The notes beneath the pieces were generated by a model that worked only from the letters and a program-made list of their open reading frames with translations, had not been told where the DNA came from and did no database searches. From Selaginella moellendorffii (Eukaryota > Streptophyta > Lycopodiopsida > Selaginellales > Selaginellaceae): a DNA stretch of 64,000 nt. The translations under genes were made by a program, and so were the position numbers. The stretch lies in the NCBI RefSeq assembly GCF_000143415.4, contig NW_003314263.1:2482041-2546040 (forward strand). Direction: 5' to 3'. Shown here piece by piece: positions 11,930-22,279 of this stretch (the first letter of the stretch is position 1; each line of letters begins with the position of its first letter).

Positions 11930-12845
11930 TTTGATGCATCCAGCTCGACCTGCTCTCCGGCCACGTACTTTTGGAAAGCCCACACTGGAAAGTAGCGGTT
12001 CTGGCTGATTCTCGACTTGTCGTTGCCACTGAGCAGCTCCAGTAGCACCATGCCGTAGATGTAGACGTCCACTTTGGAAGTGATGGGACGGTCGCCAACC
12101 CACTCAGGTGCCATGTAACCTCGAGTTCCTCGGATGGTGGTCACGTCGAGAGCCCGCTCTTTGTCAATGAGCTTGGCCAGGCCAAAGTCCGACACCTTTG
12201 GACAGAAGTTCTCGTGGAGGAGAATGTTTTGCGGCTTGATGTCGCGGAGGATGCAATCGTAGCACTCTTTGTGCAAGTACGTGATGCGCTTTGCAACACC
12301 AAGAGCAATCGAGAACCTGCAAACCAACTTAGTAGACAAACTTTGGAAAGATCACGAACATACCTCATTCCCCAGAGATCAATACACTCTTGGTCCAGTG
12401 ATCCGTTGCTCAGGAACTCGTAGACGAGTAAACGATGGCTTCCCTCAGCGCAGTAGCCCAAAAGTTTCACTAAGTTGACGTGATGAACCCTTCCAAGGGT
12501 GGTGACCCACCGTCATATCCGAAAGAACACCCTTGTAAACACTTCCGAATCCACCGGCCCCGAGCTTGCAGCTAAAATGGTTTGCGGCAAGAGTTTTCCA
12601 TCTTCACCACCAAGAAGACTACACCGTTTTGTCCCCGCGAGCATGTATGTAGCACTCAGGCAGCGGCAATCCTTCAAACAAGAGTCCTTGCACTGCTCGA
12701 GGGAAATCGGATCTTTGGAGAGTTAGATTTCCAACTACATGGCCCTTGGAACTTCCACCATCTTGCTCGCAGAAGAAGTAGCGCTGCCAGAAGAACAGCT
12801 GAGTGGAAAGTTGCGGACGCATCCGGCCGATTCACTGGAATCCAC

Positions 12846-13007
12846 TGTAAATGTGTGTTTTTGTGTATGCAGAATGCTCTGTCGATTTCATTGCTTTGGT
12901 ATGGTTATGTACATAATGGTATGGGTGTGACGCTTGGTGGTTGGTGTCTTGGATGAATGACTTGTCTTCTTTGCTGACGTGGAGACTTGTCATCACTTGT
13001 CTCCACA
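12846..13007 (-). repeat. 3' LTR of the Copia element
   Basis: 162 bp, nearly identical to 17525-17686 (fewer than about ten differences by eye). It is flanked outside by TCCAC. Confidence 0.93.
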
Positions 13008-13751
13008 CTCCTCCTCAAGGCTTGCACTGTCAGTCAAACTGAGTGATTTGAGGAAGAGTTCATGCTTCACTCGAGGCAAGGACTTCGTCAGGATATCAGC
13101 GACCATTGAGCTGGTCGGACAGAATTCCAGGTTGATTATTCCATTGTTGACTTGATCCCAGATGAAATGGAACCTCAACTCAATGTGCTTGGTGCGTGAG
13201 TGAAATCTCGCATCCCGAGTCAACGCTATTGCCGACATATTGTCGCAGTAGAGTTTGACTGCTGGAATTTGAATCCCGAGGTCCTGCACCAACGTCTTAA
13301 GCCAGATGACCTCTTTCGCTACTGCTGCAGCTGTGATGTATTCAGATTCGCATGAAGACATCGCAGTGATCTGCTGCCTCCTGGAACACCAACTAACCAC
13401 GTTATGGTTGTACATGAAGACATACCTTGAGGTGGATCTTCTGTCATCTGGATCTCCTGCCCAGTCTGCGTCTGTGAATCCCACCAGGCCGTTGTCTCCA
13501 TCTCCTCTTGCATATTTCAGTATGAATTTCCTTGTGCCACTCACATACCTCATGATCCGCTTCACAGCGGCCCAATATGAGGGTGATGGATTGTCCAGGA
13601 ACTTTGAGACTGCTCCCACACTAAATGCGAGGTCAGACCTAGTTGAGACCATCAAGTAGATGAGGCTCCCGACCACTGAACGGTACAGTGTTGTGGTCTC
13701 CTCCTCAGGAGTGTCATCAGAGGTTGATGTCAAACTAAAAGCCTTGGACAA
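12993..13751 (-). pseudogene. Copia RNase H domain
   Basis: Open frame with the typical Copia end of pol: YRSVVGSLIYLMVSTRSDL, KRIMRYVSGT, the first RNase H acidic site FTDADWAGD, RRSTSRYVF, SSCESEYIT with the second acidic residue, LYCDNMSAI, and SRTKHIELRFHF. This stretch is intact. It is separated by a frame change from the RT part. The stop lies a few bases inside the 3' LTR. Confidence 0.92.
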
Positions 13752-14599
13752 CTTGGAGCCATAAGAGTAGCCACCGGATTAGTGTTAAGCATAGAGTACC
13801 TCTGGAGAATGTCATGGATGTATTTCTCCTGGGAGAGCTTAAGTACTCCATGTTGCTTATCCTGGCAGACTTGAATTCCCAGACAGTAGTGCAAGGTGCC
13901 CAGATTAGTCATCTCGAATTTAGTAGCGAGAGAGGCCTTGATGTGGTGGATGAGTCGCATCTGGTTGGAGGCTAATATTGTATCGTCCACATATAAGGCT
14001 AAGAATAGAAATCCTTGGCCATCTCAATATATGTAGAGATTATTATCAGCCGTGCTGCGAGTAAAGCCCAACGAGGTCAGAAAGCTATTAATTTTATTGT
14101 ACCATGACCTGGGGCTTTGTTTCAGCCCATAGAGAGCCTTGTGCAAGCGGCAGACGAGATGCTCCTGTCCGGGACGTATAAACCCAGGAGGCTGGGCAAC
14201 GTACACCTCCTCCTCAAGATCACCGTTCAAGAATGCAGTTCTCACATCAAGTTGATGGAGCTCCAAGTCAAGCTCAGCTGCAAGGCTCATCAAAACATGA
14301 ATTGTTGTCAGCTTTACAACAGGGCTATAAGTTTCAGAGTAATCAACTCCCTAGATCTGAGAGAAACCACGAGCTACAAAGCGTGCCTTGTAGTGCTCAA
14401 TGCTGCCATCAGCTCGATATTTCTTCTTGAACAGCCACTTGGCTGTGACTGCCTTCCTGCCGGGAGGGAGGGGAACTAATGTCCAGGTTCCATTCTTGAT
14501 CAGTGAGTCATACTCGTCTTGCATGGCCGCTTGCCAGTGTGAGGCATCAGGGCTAGAGAGAGCAGCTTGGTAGCCACGAGGTTCAGCAATGGAGCTCAT
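13730..14599 (-). pseudogene. Copia reverse transcriptase domain
   Basis: Carries WQAAMQDEYDSLIKNGTWTLV, the conserved KWLFKKKYRADGSIEHYKARFVARG string in part, LDVRTAFLNGDLEEEVY, LHKALYGLKQSPRSWY, the YVDD catalytic box (minus strand near 13980-13990) and FEMTNLGTLHYCLGI. Stops after GFSQI (near 14350) and after DNNLYIY (near 14024) and frame changes break it. Confidence 0.93.
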
Positions 14600-15172
14600 G
14601 GCCTAGTAGAATCCCTTCTTGCGTGCAGCTTGAGCAAGAGATTCTAGAGCTTTGACTGTTGGCTTGCTCACTCATCCTAAATGGGTAACAACTCCAATCT
14701 CTTGATGAGGTGGTGGTGTCATGAAAGAACCTAGAGGAGGTAAGCAGGAAGATCCTCCAACTGTTTCTTCACCAACGAACAGCTCGTCCACAATAGCAGC
14801 AAGATTCTGCTCACTGGATGAAGTAGTGTTGCTGCTAGTAGCCACCGAAGTGACCAGAGGAACTGGTAGCAGCGGAGTTGCTGGAGAAGGCTCATCACCA
14901 TGTGGAGGAGGTGTTCCTCCTTCTGGAACAAGCAGCCTCTAGACTGCTGGTACTAGTGGGTGGGTGAGCTTGTCTTCCAACACTGGGGTCAAGTCCACCA
15001 AGTTAGAACTTGAAGGAATAGTACCTTGAATGTGGCGATAAAGCTCTTGCTCATTGAAAGAGACATCTCGGTTGACCACGAGCTTCTTGAGAGCAAGATT
15101 ATAGAGGCAGTAGGCCTTGGCATGAGCATGATAGCCCACGAAGATGGTCTTCTGGCTCCTAGGATCCAACTT

Positions 15173-15801
15173 CTACCGAGTCGCATCTGGAATGCGAGCA
15201 TATGCTGTACAGCCGAAGACCCTCAAGTGCCCTAACTGAGGACACTTCCCAGTCCAAGCTTGATAAGGAACCACACCAGTGCTCCTTGTGGGAAGGCGGT
15301 TATGGATGTAAACAGCCGTGTTAATGGCTTCACCCCAAAAAGAGTTGGGTATGCCTGCATGCTGGAGAAGGCAACGAACAGTCTCTAGCAGAGTGCGATT
15401 GAGGCGCTCTACCACACCATTCTGTTGGGGAGTATAGGCTGTCGTGTACTGGTGAACGATGCCAGCCTCAGCTAGAAAGTTGAGAAACTCTCTATTCAAG
15501 TACTCTCCACCACCATCCGTGCATAACACACGAATCTTTCAGCTAGTAGACGTCTCTGCCCAGCTCTTAAAAACTTAAAGTGGTTGAACACTTCGCTCTT
15601 GGCATGGAGAAGGCTCACCACAGCATATCTGGAATGGTCATCGATAAAAGATACAAAGTACCTCTTGTGGCTGAGTGTTTCCATAGGCAGGTAGCACATG
15701 TCACTGTGAACCAGATCTAGTAAGCCTATAGCTTGGTCCTCCATGGTTCTCGATGGAAAAGGAAGGCAAACTTGCTTCCCAAGATAGCAAGTTTCACACA
15801 C
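15173..15801 (-). pseudogene. Copia integrase core
   Basis: Begins in the zinc-binding end (CETCYLGKQ) and continues with the D of LDLVHSDMCYLPM, the FIDDHSRYAVV string, the second D of CTDGGGEYLNREF and the E of TPQQNGVVERLNRTL (DDE triad). SFWGEAINTAVYIHNRLPT follows. A frameshift lies near 15535 between RLLAERF and VLCTDGG. Confidence 0.92.
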
Positions 15802-16095
15802 GCCCAGATGGCCAGCTGGGAGCGTGATGCCTTTAGCATGCTAGTGACGAGCCAAGGCGTGCAGATCTGGTTCATTGACATGCCCTAGATGAGCATGCCA
15901 GAGCTCAATGGTGTCTTGTGCTTGGAAAGCAAGCACTTGAGCTGGAAAAACTAGTTTTGCGTTTAAACAGTAGAGTGTTTCATACCTCACGCCATTGGCT
16001 ACAGGAATACCATCACGACCATAAATGGTGCACCCTTTTGGGAAGAAGGTGGTAGTAAAGCCTTGATCTGAGGCTGCACCTATAGATAGAATTGT

Positions 16096-16353
16096 CTACC
16101 CTGCTTCAGGTACAAAGTGCACGTGATGAACCTCCTTAAGAGGTCCATCGGATAGCCTGATCACCACCATGCCACGACCTTCCACCTGGAGTGGTCGCTT
16201 GTCGCCAACATAAACTTGTTGTGGAGCTTGAAGAGCTTTGTAAGTGTGAAAGGCAAAGCTTAAGGGAGTCATGTGAAAGGAGGCACCACTATCCAGCCAT
16301 AGAACCTCAAGAGCAGACACCGGTGACGGGGTAAGAGCCATCATCAACAACAA
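16096..16353 (-). pseudogene. Copia aspartic protease domain
   Basis: Contains the retroviral-type active site LDSGASFHMT and the following VYVGDKRPLQVEGRG strand pattern. A stop after VHFVPEAG cuts it from the pre-integrase region. Confidence 0.85.
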
Positions 16354-16359
16354 GTTGCT

Positions 16360-17250
16360 CTAGGTAAGCATGCGCTGGGTAGCAGCCTTCTTTGCATGAC
16401 ACTCATGCTCGACATGCCCCATCTTTCCACAATAGTTGCAAGGACCCTTTTTCTTCTTGGAGAAGTTAGATCCAGAGCTGGGAGTTGTAGCAGAAGAGAT
16501 ACGAGGCCCACGGCTAGTGCCTCCTTTCCTCTGCTCCCCACTCGATTGTTTCTTTCCAAGAAACAAGGCCTGCTCACAAGCAGCCTAAGGGGATCCTTGA
16601 TGGCCAGCTTGATGCTTGCACTCTTCCTCGAGCAAATCAAAGTAGAGCTTTTCCATGGTTTTGCCTGGGACAAAAGAAAGCATGGAGGACGATTGTTGCA
16701 ACTCTGGGGATACAGAGTAGAGCAAAAAGGCTTTTGCATAGTCATCAAAAACTGCAGCACCTACTTCCTTCAGCTGCTACATTAAGCCCTTGAGCTTCCC
16801 GATGTATGTTGCCATTGTCTCACTAGGCTGCATGCGTAGGGAGAAAAATTTCTGGGTCAAAACCAATTTAGCATTAGCGGCTTTGGCTGCAAAGACTTGG
16901 GAAAGGGAGTCCCAATTGGCCTTGGTGGATTTTTCTAGATCAAAGAGATGAATAAATTCATCTCCAAGACCCAGTCCAATCACGGAAAGGGCTTTGCGGT
17001 TCTTGGAGTCCCAAGTAGCCTGCAAAGCTACTTCTGTATCTTGAGGTCTCACTTCAGTTCCCTCCACCAAATCCCAACAATCTTTTGCCATTAAGATTAA
17101 TTGGACTTTGGTCTTCCAAGTTGTGAAGTTCTCGCCCGTGAACTTCTGGAATAGCTTCTCCCATCCTGCATCCCAGTTGCCAGCCGGGATGGCCATGGTG
17201 CTTGCTAGGGTGGTTCTAGATGTAGTGTGAGGTGGAGTACTAGTAGCCAT
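16360..17250 (-). pseudogene. Copia gag with zinc knuckle
   Basis: Starts MATSTPPHTTSRTTLAS and carries the plant Copia gag core (FTGENFTTWKTKVQLILM, CWDLVEG, MATYIGKLKGLM). Near its end is a CCHC knuckle, CNYCGKMGHVEHEC (minus strand, about 16393-16440). In-frame stops near 16777 and 16587 interrupt it. Confidence 0.9.
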
Positions 17251-17524
17251 TAGTTTCTAGGAGAAAGGACAAAACAACGGAGTAAGCTAGAAGCGAGGAG
17301 GGGGAGGAGGTGGTGGGAATCGCTGGAAGGGACGCCCACACGCTGTGCACACAAAGTGACAATGAGGGCAAAGGCACAGCTGGACATCACACTGCGCTCG
17401 CTTGCGTTCTTGAATCTATCATTCCACCTTAGCAAGGGCTGCGAGAGCCTTAGCGTGGTCCCGCTTGTCGCATTGCTGTGTTTGCTAGTGTTTCGCCATT
17501 AGGATCAAAACAAACCCAATACTA

Positions 17525-17686
17525 TGTAGATGTGTGTTTTTGTGTATGCGGAATGCTCTATCAACTTCATTGCTTTGGTATGGTTATGTACATAACGGTA
17601 TGGGTGTGACACTTGGCGGTTGGTGTCTTGGATGAATGACTTGTCTTCTTTGCTGATGTGGAGACTTGTCATCACTTGTCTCCACA
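17525..17686 (-). repeat. 5' LTR of the Copia element
   Basis: 162-bp direct repeat of 12846-13007, followed on plus by the TCCAC target-site copy. Confidence 0.93.
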
Positions 17687-17918
17687 TCCACAGCATGAAA
17701 TCCCAGTGGACACGAGCAGCTCTTCCACACGTCCCAAAAACTTCACATTCGAGCAATGCCAACTGCCATACCATTCTCCACCTTTTTTCCCCGCTGCCAC
17801 AGCTATAACTCCTCAATGTTCCATTTTTTTTCTGGCGTGAGCCTCCAGATCACGCTCTTATTGCCAAGATCTATCGGGTACTTTTGAGCGTTTTCGAATT
17901 TGTAGCGGTACCAGGAGC

Positions 17919-18762
17919 TGTTGAGAGTAGATGCTTAGCTAGGCAGTTAGGATGATGTGGCATTAGGCAGTTGCCACAGCCCGTGTATATATAGCTTCAT
18001 ATATACAATATAAGCAGTCATTGCCAACAGTCGCTGCCTTTTTTATCATGGTATCAGAGCACAGATCTTGAGGACCTGTGAAGGATGAAGAAGAAGAAGA
18101 AGCTTCCAGATGCCAACGGCAGAAGCAGAGTAGCCTAGAGCGCAGCAACAAAGCAATGGCAGAGCCATACCAGCAGCGAGGAGTGGCAGATAGTGACTCA
18201 GAAGCCCTGGAGCGGCAGAAGATGTTGATATGCTCCAAGAGAGGAGCAGCAGAGCAGCCAAGAAGCCCAGGAGCAGCAGAGCAGTGACTCAGCAGGCCGA
18301 GAAGCAGAACGGCCAAGATGCTTGAAGAGACGAGCAGCAGCAGCCAAGTGAGCGGCAGCAGATAGCAGCGGCAGAGTTGGCTGAAAAGCCCAGCAGTGGC
18401 AAAAGAGCTCCAAGAGAGGAGCCAAAGGAGCGATGGCAAAAGAGCTCCAAGAGAGGAGCAGCAACAGCCAAAGGAGCGATGGCAAAGCAGCCAAGAGTGG
18501 CAGAGGCAGCAAGCCCTAGAGCAACAAGATGTAGTTGCTTTGAGTGGGAGTCAGTGTCAGTTGTATGCATGCTGAGCATCTTATGTTCAGGCTTTGTCTT
18601 AGTTTGTAGACAGAGTGGGAGTGTTGAGAGTAGATGCTAAGGTAGATGCTTAGCTAGGCAGTTAGGATGATGTGGCATTAGGCAGTTGCCACAGCCCATG
18701 TATATATAGCTTCATATATACAATATGAGCAGTCGTTGCCAACAGTCGCTGCCTTTTTTATC
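17919..18762 (+). mobile_element. TRIM (terminal-repeat retrotransposon in miniature)
   Basis: 844 bp in all. Terminal direct repeats lie at 17919-18048 (130 bp, TGTTGAGAG...TTTTTTATCA) and 18622-18762 (141 bp; carries a 12-bp internal duplication near its start and has lost the final A). A perfect TGGTATCAGAGC primer site is at 18049-18060 directly after the first repeat. A short purine tract AGTGGGAG precedes the second. The interior (about 560 bp) is CAG/GAG-rich and codes for nothing recognisable. Target duplication is approximate: GGAGC before and GAGC after. It interrupts the receptor kinase relic between ANGS and SWYRY codons. Confidence 0.9.
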
Positions 18763-19309
18763 GAGCTTCCGTTGGCATCAAAAAAGGCAAGATGACCATC
18801 GATGCCAAAAGTGAACTTCGGAGTGGAAGTCATTGTCAAGTCTGAGGTGTTGAGCTGCTTGTTGATGATGCCCCAGTAGGATTGATTCAAGTAGTCTTGG
18901 AAGTAGAGTTCAATACCCTGCCTGTTCATGCTAAGCCGGTATTTTCCAGCAACCAAAACTTTGCCAAAGCTACGGTCAAGAAGCACGAAGTTGCCAGTTT
19001 CTTCCAAGGACGCGGCGGTGATAGAACAATTATCACAGCGGACAAGCCATACTATCATGGACTTGTCTGTAATCACGAGTCCAATTTCTTTAAGCTTGAG
19101 TTCTTGCCTACTTTGATCCTCGGTTTCTCAGTCGTACTATTGTTCTTGATGAGCACTTCAGTGGCCTCCCATACTACTGCAAATGCAAAAGTGTTGTTGA
19201 GTAACATCCATGGTGGTTGCCCTGCACCAAGTTTGTCTCCCAGTCCAATCCCTTTGCAATTTGAGACCAGGAGCATCACTAGAACTAGCGTCATTAGTTT
19301 TTCCACCAT

Positions 19310-19696
19310 CTGGAAAAAAAAATCGTTCTCTTGCAAATGAAACTCACTAGTTAGAAAAGAAGACTCCAAAACCTAGAACTACAATTTGACTTGGTCAATG
19401 TCAACTACGAGATATCCTCCATGATTTCTCACATCCTTCTGATTTTTGCTACGAATTCAAGGCGTTAAAAACAATTGGAAAGAAAACTGATCATACCTCA
19501 CAAGAACGTGTTGTGTTTCTAACATAATAGTATTGAAAGCAAAGTCAACCTGAAAGTAGCTGACTTTCACAACGATTGACTTGGGCTTTGATCAATTCAA
19601 TCCGGGAACGTAACTCCATACAAAAGAATCACATAGCTTAAAACGATAGAACTGCCAAAAAGAAGAAAAACTTGGTGAGAGAAAGCTTTGGAGAAC
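19310..19696. promoter_or_regulatory. Head-to-head intergenic region of two receptor kinases
   Basis: 387 bp lie between the start of the dead minus-strand receptor kinase and the ATG of the intact plus-strand one. The divergent paralogs would have shared this stretch as promoter. No single element can be assigned by eye. Confidence 0.4.
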
Positions 19697-22279
19697 ATGA
19701 AACTACTTACTCTCATGCTGCTGCTCTCTTCGATTTACTACAGCAGAGTCCTGGCCGACTTCTTGCGCGGAAGCACTGTCACAACAGGAAGCCCTTGGAG
19801 ATCACCCGGAGGAACCTTTGGATTGGGATTCGTAATGCCTGAGTCTTCAAGCACCCGGAACTTCAATCTAGCGATCTGGTATGATATAGATCCGAAGAAG
19901 ACTGTCATCTGGATGGCAATGGCAAACGGGCTGCTGGTCCAGGTGAGTGAAAATGCCAAGCTTGAGTTGAAAGCCGAGGGAGGACTTTCCGTAACTGATG
20001 GCAGCAGCTCCGTCCCCTTGTGGCAAACCAATCCCGGACAGTGTTGTGCTGAAAGTGCTACGCTGCTCGAGAACGGGAACTTAGTTGTCCTTGGGAAAGA
20101 CAAGAAAGTTGTATGGCAGAGCTTCGACTCTCCAACGGACAACCTTTTGCCCGAGCAGCAGCTCCGCACGCAAGGAAATCCGTCCTTGGGATACACGAGG
20201 TTGATTTCCCAGTCTGGAGCATACCAGCTTGTTCTCAACAGTGGTCAGGTGCTGCTCAAGAACTTAAAGCTGGAGATCCCGCAAAAGTACTGGTCTATCG
20301 CGAATCCGACACTGAACTCCACCATGACTTGCCTGGATGACGAAACCGGAGAGCACGTCTTGAACAACAATGCTTGCCAGCCTGATCGTTCTCTCAAGTT
20401 CCCGGCCGTCTTGAACTTGAGCTCTCAAGGGGTCCTTTCCTTTTACGACGCAACTGGAAAGAGCTGGGCATCAGGATCAATGAGTTCACAAGACTACGCG
20501 CTTGACTATGACGATGCGAATGTGTTGAGGAGACTTACGCTGGACGACGATGGCAATCTCAGGATCTACAGCTTCGGCCCGAAGAACAAGAGTGGCTCCT
20601 GGAGCGTCGTCTGGCAAGCCGTCATGCTCGAGTGCGACATCTTTGGAACATGTGGACCTTTCGCTCTCTGCACCTACAGGCCCACAAAAATTTGCAGCTG
20701 TCCTCCTGGATTTCACCGAGTTGATCCAAACGACGAATCGAAGGGTTGTGACTACGATATACCTCTGGGAGCTTGTCAAAACTCCCCGAACTCGGTGAAG
20801 CTCGTCCAGGTGAACCGAGCAGACTACTACTTCAATGATTACAACTTCGACTCGAGCATCAAGTCGCTCGAGAAGTGCAAGGACACCTGCATGCAAGACT
20901 GTAAGTGCCTGGCAGCCGCGTACAAGTACGACGGCACGGGCTTGTGCTTCCTCAAAGGCAACTCCAACAAGCTCTATAACGGTAAGCAGACCTTGAACGA
21001 GATGAACATGGTGTTTATGAAGTTGTCGAGCCTGGACACATCTGCAGCCGACGACCAGCACGATCCCTTCCTCGCGGATGCAAACGCCACGGTGAGTGAC
21101 CAAGTCATGCCAAAGATAAATAAACGGACAGTCTACCTCTCGCGGCACCTCCAGTCCATCATTCTGTCCGTGGCCATCGTCGAGTTCGGGCTGTTTGCCA
21201 CTGGAGCCGCGATCGTGGCGGCTGTGTGGAAGAAAACCTCCCGCAAGAAATGGGAGGAGATGACGGCAGAGATCGAGGGGCTCCCGACCAAGTTCACGTA
21301 TCGCCAGCTCCAGGATGCTACAGACAACTTCCGCGACGAGTTAGGCTCGGGAGGATTCGGGAGCGTGTATAGAGGAAACATACCGGAGAAAGGTGGCATT
21401 GTGGCCGTGAAGAAGATCACCACCGTGAACCAGGCCAAGAAGCAATTCAAGGCCGAGGTGAGCACGATTGGAAGAGTACACCACGTCAACTTGGTTCGCC
21501 TCCTCGGCTACTGTGCCGAGGGAGACCACCACCTCCTCGTCTACGAGTTCATGCCAAACGGTTCTCTCGACCACCACCTCTCGGCCTCGTCCTCGTTCGC
21601 TGCCTCGCAAGAGATCTTCTCAACCTGGGAGACACGACATTCAATCGCGCTGGGGATTGCCAAAGGATTGACGTACCTCCACGAGAAGTGTGGCGAGCGC
21701 ATCGTTCACTGCGATATCAAGCCACAAAACGTGCTGCTGAACGAGAGCTTCCGGCCAAAGGTGTCCGACTTTGGGCTGGCGAGGATGATGACAAAAGAAT
21801 CGATGAGCATCACCACCGTGCAAGGAACCAGGGGATACCTCGCCCCGGAGTGGCTCGAGAGCCAATCCATCACCCCCAAGGCCGACGTCTATAGCTTTGG
21901 GATGCTCCTGCTGGATATCTTGGGCGGCAAGAGGAAGGCCCTCATGGAGCTGGGCAGCGGAGACAAGGAATACGAGAATGCGCCACTGCCACCGCCCCGC
22001 GAGTGGTATTTCCCGATCTACGCCTTCCACAAGTACATGACCTCGGAGCTGGAGAGCGTTGCCGATCCAACCCTGGCGAGCGGCAGCGTGGATTGGGGGC
22101 AATTCGAGACGGCGCTCAAGATCGCGCTGTCGTGCATCCACCAGGATCCAGGATCTAGGCCAGCGATGAGCCGCGTGGTGCAGATCCTGGAGGGCAAAGC
22201 GGAGGCACCGCCGCCGCCATTTCCAGACGCTGGCGAAAATGATCTGTTCGTGGCGCTGCAAACCTCGACTATATGCTAG
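19697..22279 (+). CDS. G-type lectin receptor-like serine/threonine kinase, intact
   Basis: A single exon of 860 residues, the usual family length. The first ATG is 19697, and MKLLTLMLLLSSIYYSRVLA is a signal peptide. Domains: bulb-type lectin (about 24-150) with CCAESATLLENGNLVVLGK; S-locus/EGF-like region (about 310-345) with FGTCGPFALC and CSCPPGF; PAN-like CKDTCMQDCKCLAAAYKY (about 392-410); transmembrane segment SIILSVAIVEFGLFATGAAI (about 487-512); kinase (about 545-830). Kinase sites: GSGGFGSVYRG, lysine in VAVKK (near 569), catalytic IVHCDIKPQN, DFG (near 691), GTRGYLAPEW. The HRD arginine is cysteine, so it is a non-RD kinase. It should act at the plasma membrane as a surface receptor; the ligand is unknown. 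Confidence 0.93.
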   Translation: MKLLTLMLLLSSIYYSRVLADFLRGSTVTTGSPWRSPGGTFGLGFVMPESSSTRNFNLAIWYDIDPKKTVIWMAMANGLLVQVSENAKLELKAEGGLSVTDGSSSVPLWQTNPGQCCAESATLLENGNLVVLGKDKKVVWQSFDSPTDNLLPEQQLRTQGNPSLGYTRLISQSGAYQLVLNSGQVLLKNLKLEIPQKYWSIANPTLNSTMTCLDDETGEHVLNNNACQPDRSLKFPAVLNLSSQGVLSFYDATGKSWASGSMSSQDYALDYDDANVLRRLTLDDDGNLRIYSFGPKNKSGSWSVVWQAVMLECDIFGTCGPFALCTYRPTKICSCPPGFHRVDPNDESKGCDYDIPLGACQNSPNSVKLVQVNRADYYFNDYNFDSSIKSLEKCKDTCMQDCKCLAAAYKYDGTGLCFLKGNSNKLYNGKQTLNEMNMVFMKLSSLDTSAADDQHDPFLADANATVSDQVMPKINKRTVYLSRHLQSIILSVAIVEFGLFATGAAIVAAVWKKTSRKKWEEMTAEIEGLPTKFTYRQLQDATDNFRDELGSGGFGSVYRGNIPEKGGIVAVKKITTVNQAKKQFKAEVSTIGRVHHVNLVRLLGYCAEGDHHLLVYEFMPNGSLDHHLSASSSFAASQEIFSTWETRHSIALGIAKGLTYLHEKCGERIVHCDIKPQNVLLNESFRPKVSDFGLARMMTKESMSITTVQGTRGYLAPEWLESQSITPKADVYSFGMLLLDILGGKRKALMELGSGDKEYENAPLPPPREWYFPIYAFHKYMTSELESVADPTLASGSVDWGQFETALKIALSCIHQDPGSRPAMSRVVQILEGKAEAPPPPFPDAGENDLFVALQTSTIC

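Larger units (their letters stand above)
12846..17686 (-). mobile_element. Ty1/Copia LTR retrotransposon
   Basis: A 4841-bp element on the minus strand with 162-bp LTRs at 12846-13007 (3') and 17525-17686 (5'). Each LTR on plus reads TGTA...CTCCACA. The target-site duplication is perfect: TCCAC at 12841-12845 and 17687-17691. A purine tract (GAGGAGGAG on minus) abuts the 3' LTR. No clear initiator-tRNA-Met primer site was seen next to the 5' LTR. Domain order gag, protease, integrase, RT, RNase H is the Copia order. Several stops and frameshifts make it non-functional. It sits inside the receptor kinase relic. Confidence 0.95.
11930..19309 (-). pseudogene. G-type lectin receptor kinase, broken by Copia and TRIM insertions
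   Basis: Read on the minus strand from 19309. A signal peptide (MVEKLMTLVLVMLLVSNCKG) and lectin part run to 18763; the TRIM interrupts; the lectin/SLG part continues 17918-17687 (WYRYKFENA, VWQLALLECEVFGTCG, KSCSCPLGFHAVD). The Copia element interrupts; then come SSESAGCVRNFPLSC, the PAN segment CKDSCLKDCRCLSATY and a kinase ([55 protein letters not shown]). One intron (about 12312-12361) is kept. Lost: the transmembrane segment, the VAVK lysine with the region up to [11 protein letters not shown], part of the EGF-like stretch and the kinase C-lobe end. There is a frameshift near 17815. It is paralogous to the intact gene at 19697 and lies head to head with it. Confidence 0.9.

Noticed and set aside
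18078-18640. Open frames in the TRIM interior
   Set aside because: CAG/GAG-rich low-complexity sequence within a non-coding miniature retroelement; no domain.
20486-21148. 220-residue minus-strand frame in the receptor kinase gene
   Set aside because: Antisense of a confidently coding exon; GC-rich third positions keep the shadow frame open.
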